Part shown: piece after piece, positions 1 to 5,130 of the stretch
How the letters are laid out: each line of letters begins with the position of its first letter
How positions within the stretch are numbered: position 1 is the first letter of the stretch
Assembly (NCBI GenBank): GCA_014380985.1
Contig: JACMIU010000067.1
Span: 1-5,130, forward strand
Direction: 5' to 3'
DNA: 5,130 nucleotides
Source: Armatimonadota bacterium
GTDB lineage: Bacteria > Armatimonadota > Armatimonadia > Armatimonadales > Armatimonadaceae
Translations under genes and position numbers: made by a program
The notes under the pieces: model-generated
Database searches by the model: none
The model's input: the letters and a program-made list of their open reading frames with translations, nothing else
What the model was told of the DNA's origin: nothing

Positions 1-346
1 GCGTCGTTTGGTGGTCGCGGAGCATATCCACAATGCGTCCCGCGCCCTTGTCCGTCGCACCGTAAGGAATGAGTTTCTCAATGATGCCGTGTTCGATTAA
101 AATCTGTGTTGTCCCACGGTCAATCGAATATAAGCCTTCGATGATTCCAGTTTCAATCGCCCATTCCCGCGCCAACTGCTCGTTGAACTGCGTTAACGCC
201 GCGCTGTCTTTCAGCACCGTGTCGCGCCGTTCCTGCCAAATCGCCGCGAGACTTTGTACGTCGGTCGCGGCGAGTGTGCGCCAATCGCCGGGCAGGTCGG
301 TTATTGGCTCCCAACCGTAACCTGCGTCGGCATCACTAACTGACAA
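1..346 (-). CDS. Fic-family protein (probable AMP transferase), N-terminal part, cut by window edge
   Basis: The open frame runs from 346 to base 1 (115 codons plus one base) and continues outside the window. The translation contains GYGWEPITDLPGDW (residues 9-22), then LAREWAIETGIIEG (58-71), LYSIDRGTTQILIEHGI (72-88) and LIPYGATDKG (92-101). I recognise these as the N-terminal region of a Fic/DOC-family group. Fic enzymes usually transfer AMP from ATP to a protein hydroxyl group. T66-x-x-x-E70-G71 fits the (S/T)xxxE(G/N) inhibitory motif, here N-terminal to the catalytic domain as in class II Fic proteins. The catalytic HxFx(D/E)GNGR motif is not in the window, so activity cannot be judged. 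TTG at 346-344 is the only NTG start between an in-frame TAA (370-368) and the conserved GYGWEP segment, and a GGGAG lies 7 nt upstream. The gene overlaps the end of the DUF1549/DUF1553 gene by 11 bp in another frame, so the two are probably cotranscribed. The family call is firm; the start codon is an inference. Confidence 0.85.
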   Translation of the reverse strand, partial: MSVSDADAGYGWEPITDLPGDWRTLAATDVQSLAAIWQERRDTVLKDSAALTQFNEQLAREWAIETGIIEGLYSIDRGTTQILIEHGIIEKLIPYGATDKGAGRIVDMLRDHQTT

Positions 347-2606
347 AGTAAAACTCCCGCGCCGAAATTAACGCCCACATCAGATCCTGCGCCGCTTCTT
401 CGCGCTCCTGCGGCGTTTTCGCGCCCGCCAGCACCTTCATGCTCACCGCTTTCTCCTTCGCGCTCGGCGGACGACCGAACGTTTTCACGAACAGCGCGTT
501 CACCAACTGCGCGTCCGAAACCGCCTTGTCCTGCGTCAGGGCTTTTACCGTGCCGTCCCCGGCGCGTACCTTGTCGTTCACATAGGGCGAGTTCAGGATG
601 TGCAGAACCTGTATCAGCGTCGGCTCGCCGCGGGGTTCGAGTTCCGCCAAAAACTCCCGGTGCGAACGTCCGAACGTGTCCAAGAAGTACGAGCCGACCG
701 GCAGGCTTAGTTCCACCGATTTCGTTTCGGGAGGAAACTCGCCGAAGCGTTCCTTACTGCCGGTGGCTTGGTTGAGTGCGTCCAGCAAGACCGCGCCGGG
801 CAGGGGGCGCGGGTAGAAGTGGCTGTAAAACTGCGTGTCTAACTTATTGGTCGCGTTGACCTCCGCCGCCGTTTGGTACGTGCGCGAGTTCAATATCGTG
901 CGAATCGTGTGCTTCGTGTCGTAGCCGTGCGCCACGAAATCTTTGGCTAAGGCTTCGAGCAAGCCGGGGACGGCGGGCGGGGTCGTGCCGCGCATATCGT
1001 CCACCGGATGAATTACGCCGCGCCCCAAGTAGTGGCTCCACAATCGGTTGACCGTCGCTTTGGCGAAGTACGGGTTTTGCGGCGAAACCGTCCAGTCGGC
1101 GAACCGGGCGACATAATCGGGTTCGTCGCCGTTCGCCGCTTTCTTCAGCACGAGCCGTTCCTTCGCGCCTAAGAACGTTGGCGGGGCGACCTTGCCCTTG
1201 TTGCTCCCGGTCACGGAGGCGTTTCGCACTTCGTTATAGTTCGCGTAGAAAACTTCCTGCTCCTCGCTCAGCGTCCCCGGACGGATGCCCACCTTGCCCA
1301 TGAACGCCGCGAAGTTCCAGTAGTCGTCGGTGTTCCAGCGGTCAAACGGGTTTTTGTGGCACCGCGCACACGCCATCCGTAGACCTAAGAACGCTTGTCC
1401 CACGGTCTCCATGCGGTTTTCGGGGCTTTGCTCAATGCGGTAAAAGTTCGCCGCGCCGTCCTGCAAACTCGAACCCCGTGCCATGATAATCTCGCGCACG
1501 AACCGGTTGTAGGGCATATTGCTCGCTACGGCGTCACGTACCCAATCGTCGAACAGTACCGCGCCGCGTTCGCCCTGTACATTGTTGCCGAGGGTACGCG
1601 GGTGAATCCGCAATAAATCGCCGAGGCGTTGCGAGCGCACGGCGACAAACTCCGGCGAGTCGAGTAGTTCGTTGATGCGTTTCGCCCGTTTGTCCGCCGC
1701 CTTGTCGGACACAAAGGCGGCGATTTCGGGTTCGGTCGGTAGTCGCCCGCACACGTCCAACGTCACGCGGCGCAGAAACTCGCGGTCATTCGCAAGGCGC
1801 GACGGCACGACGTTCATCCTCTTCAGGTTCGTCTGAACGTATTCGTCCACGAAATTGTTGGCGGTTTGCGCGGGGTACGGTTTGGCGTCGGCACGGGGCA
1901 GGGTCAAAAACGCCGCTTGCACTGTTCCTAAGTAGCGCACGATAATCGCCGTACCGCCCCAACGTTTGCCGGTGACGACGCCGCTTCCATTCACATCGGC
2001 GACCGCCGTGTCTTTCGACTCGTATTGTGCGGCTTGCGTGACGTTTTGCGTTGTGCCGTCGCTAAACGTCGCTACTACCTTAACCGGCAACGTCGCGCCC
2101 ACAGCGGGAATCACGGCGTTCGCGGGCGTTACGTCCAGTTTGACTAATTTCGCGTCGGCGTCGGTGTCGAAGGGCGCACCGGCGCGTATCCAGTTGTGCA
2201 GAGTTTTGTATTGTGGAGAACCGACCGTGAACCGTTCGCCGCCGCCGTGCGCCGTTGCGCCGGTCGCTTTCAGGAGTAGCAGGCTTTTTTCCGGTTCGCT
2301 GAAATTGATGCGTCGCCCTTTCGCCCCGCGCACAATCGGGTCGAAATCGTCCCACGGCGACAGGGTAAGAAGCGACACCGCGAACCCGCCACGCCCGCCG
2401 AACTTGCCGTGACACGCGGCGACCGAGCAACCGGATTTATCGAGTATCGGGGCGACATCGCGCACGAACTGCGGGGGCGCGGCAGGAGACACGGCTTTCG
2501 GCGCGACGCCCGCGCCGAGGCACGCCGCGAACAAGAACGCCGCCCCGACACCGTAAGCGACGGGGGACGAAAAAACGCTGGTTGTTTTGCGCCCGGTTTG
2601 GGGCAT
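336..2606 (-). CDS. DUF1549/DUF1553 planctomycete-type cytochrome-like surface protein with Big_2 domain
   Basis: This is a 756-residue exported protein. The N-terminus has R6/K7 and a hydrophobic stretch (about 15-36), consistent with a signal peptide. FAAC ending at C29 could be a weak lipobox. The C60-x4-C65-H66 motif followed by GKFGGRGGFAVSLL resembles the planctomycete cytochrome C region. Residues about 155-235 look like a Big_2 Ig-like fold (VVATFSDGTTQNVT, then SGVVTGKRWGGTAII). DUF1549 spans about 250-455 and includes CARCHKNPFDRW with C413-x2-C416-H417. DUF1553 spans about 505-750 (NPYFAKATVNRLWSHYLGRG; HILNSPYV). The two CxnCH motifs suggest covalent haem, but the biochemical role of the family is largely unknown. 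These genes usually sit beside a DUF1501 gene in planctomycetes; here a Fic gene follows instead. ATG at 2606 has GAGGA (2618-2614) 7 nt upstream. The gene appears intact. Family assignment is firm; function, haem binding and surface location are inference. Confidence 0.93.
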   Translation of the reverse strand: MPQTGRKTTSVFSSPVAYGVGAAFLFAACLGAGVAPKAVSPAAPPQFVRDVAPILDKSGCSVAACHGKFGGRGGFAVSLLTLSPWDDFDPIVRGAKGRRINFSEPEKSLLLLKATGATAHGGGERFTVGSPQYKTLHNWIRAGAPFDTDADAKLVKLDVTPANAVIPAVGATLPVKVVATFSDGTTQNVTQAAQYESKDTAVADVNGSGVVTGKRWGGTAIIVRYLGTVQAAFLTLPRADAKPYPAQTANNFVDEYVQTNLKRMNVVPSRLANDREFLRRVTLDVCGRLPTEPEIAAFVSDKAADKRAKRINELLDSPEFVAVRSQRLGDLLRIHPRTLGNNVQGERGAVLFDDWVRDAVASNMPYNRFVREIIMARGSSLQDGAANFYRIEQSPENRMETVGQAFLGLRMACARCHKNPFDRWNTDDYWNFAAFMGKVGIRPGTLSEEQEVFYANYNEVRNASVTGSNKGKVAPPTFLGAKERLVLKKAANGDEPDYVARFADWTVSPQNPYFAKATVNRLWSHYLGRGVIHPVDDMRGTTPPAVPGLLEALAKDFVAHGYDTKHTIRTILNSRTYQTAAEVNATNKLDTQFYSHFYPRPLPGAVLLDALNQATGSKERFGEFPPETKSVELSLPVGSYFLDTFGRSHREFLAELEPRGEPTLIQVLHILNSPYVNDKVRAGDGTVKALTQDKAVSDAQLVNALFVKTFGRPPSAKEKAVSMKVLAGAKTPQEREEAAQDLMWALISAREFYFVS
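354..358 (-). promoter_or_regulatory. Ribosome-binding site deciding the TTG start of the Fic gene
   Basis: The minus strand reads GGGAG here, followed by 7 nt and then TTG (346-344). The site lies inside the last codons of the upstream DUF1549/DUF1553 gene. It is the main sequence support for choosing a non-ATG start, and it suggests that translation of the Fic gene is coupled to termination of the upstream gene. Confidence 0.55.
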
Positions 2607-2613
2607 GGAATCA

Positions 2614-2618
2614 TCCTC
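2614..2618 (-). promoter_or_regulatory. Ribosome-binding site of the DUF1549/DUF1553 gene
   Basis: GAGGA on the minus strand lies 7 nt before the ATG at 2606. This good Shine-Dalgarno match supports that start. Confidence 0.6.
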
Positions 2619-2640
2619 GCTTCCTGCAAGTCAAACGATT

Positions 2641-2654
2641 GCGCGAATCCGCGC
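2641..2654 (-). repeat. Small GC-rich inverted repeat in the 5' leader of the DUF1549/DUF1553 gene
   Basis: The arms GCGCG and CGCGC are perfect complements around a 4-base loop. If the promoter proposed just upstream is real, this hairpin would sit at the very 5' end of the mRNA, where it could protect the transcript. No T-run follows it on the minus strand, so it is not a convincing terminator for the ABC operon. A 5-bp GC palindrome can occur by chance in DNA of this composition. Confidence 0.3.
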
Positions 2655-2661
2655 TACGCCT

Positions 2662-2691
2662 GTTGTACCGTATTCGACCGCGCCGCGTCAA
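2662..2691 (-). promoter_or_regulatory. Candidate sigma70-like promoter for the DUF1549/DUF1553-Fic unit
   Basis: On the minus strand TTGACG (2691-2686, 5 of 6 to the -35 consensus) is followed by an 18-nt spacer and TACAAC (2667-2662, 4 of 6 to the -10 consensus). It lies in the 108-nt gap between the ATPase stop and the next start and would give a leader of roughly 50 nt. This is a consensus match only. Promoter rules in planctomycete-like bacteria are poorly known, and read-through from the ABC operon is also possible because no clear terminator lies between. Confidence 0.35.
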
Positions 2692-2714
2692 GCACCGGTT
2701 CAACTAATTTCGCC

Positions 2715-3443
2715 TCACAACCGCGCCTCGGTCAGGTAGCCATCCTCCATCCGCAAAACCCTGTCCGCCGCCTTTGCCAACCGGTCGTCGTGCGTGACCA
2801 TCAGGAACGCGACGCCGGTTTCTTTGGCGATTTCGCGGAGCAGGACGAACACGTCCGCGCCGGAACGCGAATCGAGGTTGCCGGTCGGTTCGTCGGCTAA
2901 CACGACCTTCGGGCGGTTGACAAGGGCGCGAACAATCGCCCCGCGTTGTTGCTGCCCACCCGACAGTTGCCCCGGCGGCTTGTGCATCTGGTCGGTCAAG
3001 CCGACGCGACCGAGCAACATTTTCGCGTACTCGGTGTCGTCTCGCGTGGGCGCACCTTTCGCAATCGTGACTGGCATCAGCACATTTTCGAGGCACGTAA
3101 ACTCGTCTAAGAGATGGTGGAACTGAAAGATGAAGCCAATCGTTGTGCCGCGAAGCCGCGCCAAGCCGTCCCCATCGAGTGCGGCGATATTCGTCCCGGC
3201 GATATACGCCGCCCCGGTGGTCGGCACATCCAGCGCACCGAGGATATTGAGAAGCGTGGACTTCCCCGACCCCGACTGACCGATAATCGCCACAAACTCG
3301 CCCGCTTGCGCTTCCATGTTGACGCCCTTCAGCACGGTCACGGGGTTCGCCGTGTTCGCGCCGTAGGTTTTTACTAAGTTTTCGGTACGCACCACCGCCG
3401 CTTTCGGCGGAACCGGGAATGGTATCAATAACTCCTTGCTCAT
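2715..3443 (-). CDS. ABC transporter ATP-binding protein (LolD/MacB type)
   Basis: A 242-residue ATPase with all the expected motifs in order: Walker A GQSGSGKS (55-62), Q-loop IFQFHH with Q107, signature LSGGQQQR (160-167), Walker B VVLADEP (180-186), D-loop NLDS (189-192) and switch histidine H218 in THDD. LADEPTGNLDS and the length of about 240 residues are typical of the LolD/MacB/FtsE branch, which drives mechanotransmission rather than classical import. The frame stays open up to 3536, but ATG at 3443 (MSKELL) is chosen because its A is the last base of the permease stop (TAATG), a normal coupling arrangement; an upstream start would overlap the permease by about 90 nt. A GGAGG lies 13 nt before this ATG, farther than ideal. 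It should energise the permease encoded immediately upstream. The class call is very secure; the substrate is unknown. Confidence 0.95.
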   Translation of the reverse strand: MSKELLIPFPVPPKAAVVRTENLVKTYGANTANPVTVLKGVNMEAQAGEFVAIIGQSGSGKSTLLNILGALDVPTTGAAYIAGTNIAALDGDGLARLRGTTIGFIFQFHHLLDEFTCLENVLMPVTIAKGAPTRDDTEYAKMLLGRVGLTDQMHKPPGQLSGGQQQRGAIVRALVNRPKVVLADEPTGNLDSRSGADVFVLLREIAKETGVAFLMVTHDDRLAKAADRVLRMEDGYLTEARL

Positions 3444-4711
3444 TATCCGCGAATCGCCTCCACCGGGTTCAGTTTCGCCGCCCGACGCGCCGGTAGCACC
3501 GCCGCAAGCATCGTCGCAAACGTCGCGGCGGAACACGCCCCCGTGAACGTCCAGCCGTCAATCGTTATCGGAAACAGCACCGTGTGCTTCGGGAACGGCG
3601 TCGGACCCGGCGGGAGCGGAATTGTCATCAGCCACGACAGTAACGCGAACGATATTGCCGTGCCGAGAAGGCTCCCGGTCAGCCCGATGAGTCCCGCCTC
3701 TATCGTAAACACCCGCAAAATCTGCCCGTCGGTCGCCCCCATGCTTTTGAGTATCCCGATTTGTTTGCCCTTCTGCACCACGGAAACTATCAGCACCGAC
3801 GCAATCGCAAACGACGACGCCATCAGCGCGAACGCGGAAATCATGTCCCGCGAGCCGTTCATTCCCTGAATCCCTTCGAGTGCCGTGGAGTTCGTCACCA
3901 GCCAGTTTTCGGTCTTGTAGGGCAACGCGGCGGCAATTCGCGTGGCGATTTTGTCCGCCGCGAACGGCTCTTCGACCTGCAAGAACAGGTGCGAGACGTT
4001 CGCGCCGAGTCCGAGCAAACTCTGCGCGGTGCGGCGCGTCGTGTAGACCGCGCCGAGGTCGCCGCCCTCGGTTCCGGTGCGAAATATACCCGCCACGCGG
4101 TACGACCCCGCAAGGTTCGGCGTCGCGCCCTCGACCCGAACGCGGTCGCCGAGCCGAATCCCGGCGTCGTCGGCGAGACGCCAGCCAATGATGATTTCGT
4201 CGGGCGCGAGTCCGATCCATTTGCCCGCGATAACGTTCTTCGACATCCCGATAACCGTGTCCAAACCCGCCGGATCGCCGCCCGTGAGCGAGACGTTGAA
4301 CCGCTTCACGCCCCGCCGGATGGTCGCCCCGCCCTGCGCGACGGGAGCGATGGCGCGGACACCGGGAAACGTCCGCAGTTGCGCTTCGACGCCCGCGAAA
4401 CCGGCAATCTCCTCGCGTTGCTGGGGGCGTTTCTGCTCCCGCGTGACGAGAATATCCGACCCTGCGCCGACATCAACCGCCGCACGGCTGTCCGTATCGG
4501 CGAGGCGGGCGGTAAACTTCTCCACCGGCTTAACCACAATCGCCGGAAGCGAGCCGATAAGATCGTCCACAATCTCCGCCTGAACGCCCGAAATCACCGA
4601 GCGGATGAACAGGATGGCAACCACGCCGACCGCGACCGCCCCCACGGTCAGCGCGGTCTGCCCCCGGTTGGAGGTCAAATGCCGCAAGGCAAGCATCGCT
4701 TCAAAACGCAT
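3443..4711 (-). CDS. ABC transporter permease, MacB/LolC/FtsX family
   Basis: A 422-residue inner-membrane protein with one N-terminal helix (about 18-41), a large periplasmic MacB_PCD-like domain (about 43-285), and three C-terminal helices (about 290-313, 334-362 and 386-408) forming the FtsX domain. Family hallmarks are KQIGILKSMGATDGQILRVF (316-335), at the coupling region between helices 2 and 3, and the end ARRAAKLNPVEAIRG. The protein has no ATPase domain, unlike MacB, so it works with the separate ATPase encoded next, probably as a dimer. Between IVV (58-60) and PGVRAIAPV (116-124) is a polar stretch of about 55 residues that looks longer than in LolC-type proteins. ATG at 4711 is followed by RFEAMLALRHL, a usual beginning for these permeases. 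Only a weak purine-rich site (AGAAG, 4723-4719) precedes it. The adaptor-permease-ATPase order matches DevBCA-type exporters; LolCDE-like lipoprotein transport is less likely given the adaptor. Confidence 0.93.
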   Translation of the reverse strand: MRFEAMLALRHLTSNRGQTALTVGAVAVGVVAILFIRSVISGVQAEIVDDLIGSLPAIVVKPVEKFTARLADTDSRAAVDVGAGSDILVTREQKRPQQREEIAGFAGVEAQLRTFPGVRAIAPVAQGGATIRRGVKRFNVSLTGGDPAGLDTVIGMSKNVIAGKWIGLAPDEIIIGWRLADDAGIRLGDRVRVEGATPNLAGSYRVAGIFRTGTEGGDLGAVYTTRRTAQSLLGLGANVSHLFLQVEEPFAADKIATRIAAALPYKTENWLVTNSTALEGIQGMNGSRDMISAFALMASSFAIASVLIVSVVQKGKQIGILKSMGATDGQILRVFTIEAGLIGLTGSLLGTAISFALLSWLMTIPLPPGPTPFPKHTVLFPITIDGWTFTGACSAATFATMLAAVLPARRAAKLNPVEAIRG

Positions 4712-4726
4712 AATTTTTCTTCTTTC

Positions 4727-4748
4727 ACGCGGGGCGTTCGCCCCGCGT
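4727..4748. repeat. Perfect 10-bp palindrome between adaptor and permease genes
   Basis: On the plus strand the arms are ACGCGGGGCG and CGCCCCGCGT, separated by two bases (TT). In RNA the innermost pair would open, leaving about 9 GC-rich pairs and a 4-base loop. It fills much of the 59-nt gap between the adaptor stop (4771) and the permease start (4711). No T-run follows it on either strand, so it does not look like an intrinsic terminator. It could be a REP-like interspersed repeat, an mRNA stability hairpin that sets the adaptor:permease ratio, or a protein-binding site. Confidence 0.7.
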
Positions 4749-4770
4749 TACCCCGACGCGAGGCAGGCGA

Positions 4771-5130
4771 TTATCTCGCCGCCCCCATTTTCGGCGTCAC
4801 TTTCTGACCGACTGACGCCGCGCCGGGATTCGTCACCACATTATCGCTTGCCGTCAGCCCCGACGACACCGGCACACCGTCTGAGCCAGCCGCCTCCACC
4901 ACCACCGTGCGCTTTCGCACCACGCCGTTTTCCACCAGTAGCACCGTTGAGAACCCGCCCGCCGTCGTCACCGACGCCAGCGGCACGACCAGTCGCGGCG
5001 ACGCCTTCGCCGTGACGATATTGACCGACAACGTTTGCCCCGGTCGTAGCCACGCGGGAACCGTGCGCGGCTCGATTTTCACCGTCACCTGTCCCTTTGC
5101 GGCGTCCACCTCCGCGCCGATCTCGCGCAC
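4771..5130 (-). CDS. Periplasmic adaptor (HlyD/MacA-type membrane fusion protein), C-terminal part
   Basis: The frame is open to the window edge and only the last 119 residues are seen; the GTG at 5130-5128 is almost certainly an internal valine codon, not a start. GQVTVKIEP and LRPGQTLSVNIV correspond to the beta-barrel end of membrane fusion proteins. RLVVPLASVTTAGGFSTVLLVENGVVRKRTVVVEA then fits the membrane-proximal domain, where VVPxxAV, a hydrophobic VxxV-ENG strand pair and a following R-x-V-x-V strand are usual. These proteins link an inner-membrane exporter to the periplasm or an outer-membrane channel. The signal peptide, lipoyl and hairpin domains should lie beyond base 5130. The position just upstream of a MacB/FtsX permease and ATPase makes a tripartite ABC exporter likely. 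The family call comes from partial sequence plus context, so an RND-type adaptor cannot be excluded on sequence alone. Confidence 0.82.
   Translation of the reverse strand: MREIGAEVDAAKGQVTVKIEPRTVPAWLRPGQTLSVNIVTAKASPRLVVPLASVTTAGGFSTVLLVENGVVRKRTVVVEAAGSDGVPVSSGLTASDNVVTNPGAASVGQKVTPKMGAAR

Noticed and set aside
69..320. Plus-strand open frame of 83 codons at the left edge
   Set aside because: The minus strand here encodes a clear Fic N-terminal region, so this is its antisense shadow.
1966..2412. Plus-strand open frame of 148 codons inside the DUF1549/DUF1553 gene
   Set aside because: It lies fully opposite the conserved cytochrome-like and Big_2 regions. The threonine- and serine-rich translation shows no family features.
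2409..2900. Plus-strand open frame spanning the 2607-2714 gap
   Set aside because: It is antisense to both flanking genes, has no recognisable motif, and its translation has the composition of reversed coding DNA.
3444..3536. Longer N-terminus for the ATPase
   Set aside because: The extra 31 residues are glycine-rich, unlike any ATPase N-terminus, and would overlap the conserved C-terminus of the permease. The TAATG junction start is far more likely.
4712..4770. Intrinsic terminator after the adaptor gene
   Set aside because: The palindrome is strong, but on the minus strand it is followed by an A-rich purine stretch rather than a T-run, and the permease gene starts directly after it.
3761..4807. 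Long plus-strand open frame (348 codons) opposite the permease and adaptor end
   Set aside because: It is antisense to a clear permease gene, has an arginine-rich low-order translation with no recognisable domain, and reads through the intergenic palindrome. It is typical of a GC-rich shadow frame.

Overview
The window is about 60% GC and every supported gene lies on the minus strand, so transcription runs from high to low coordinates. It holds three complete genes and two cut by the window edges. The organism is probably a planctomycete or another bacterium rich in DUF1549/DUF1553 cytochrome-like proteins (Verrucomicrobiota, Acidobacteriota and Armatimonadota are also possible). That inference rests on the 756-residue protein in the left half, whose architecture is characteristic of those groups.

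Right half (5130 down to 2715): a three-gene ABC export operon. It runs in the order periplasmic adaptor (C-terminal part only), then MacB/LolC/FtsX-type permease, then LolD/MacB-type ATPase. A 59-nt gap with a perfect palindrome separates adaptor and permease. Permease and ATPase overlap by one base (TAATG), which suggests translational coupling. Together they should form an inner-membrane, ATP-driven machine that passes a substrate through a periplasmic adaptor. The substrate cannot be read from the sequence.

Middle (2714 to 2607): a 108-nt gap with a candidate sigma70-like promoter, a small GC hairpin and a Shine-Dalgarno for the next gene. It probably marks the start of a second transcription unit.

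Left half (2606 down to 1): a large exported protein with a CX4CH cytochrome-like N-terminal region, a bacterial Ig-like (Big_2) segment, and DUF1549 and DUF1553 domains. Its last codons overlap the start of a Fic-family gene that leaves the window at base 1. The Fic gene appears to use a TTG start with a GGGAG ribosome-binding site inside the upstream gene, and it carries a TxxxEG match to the Fic auto-inhibitory motif. Its catalytic motif would lie outside the window.

No tRNA, rRNA, CRISPR array, insertion sequence or clear intrinsic terminator was seen. Most of the window is ordinary. The DUF1549/DUF1553-to-Fic overlap and the intergenic palindrome are the points most worth a second look.
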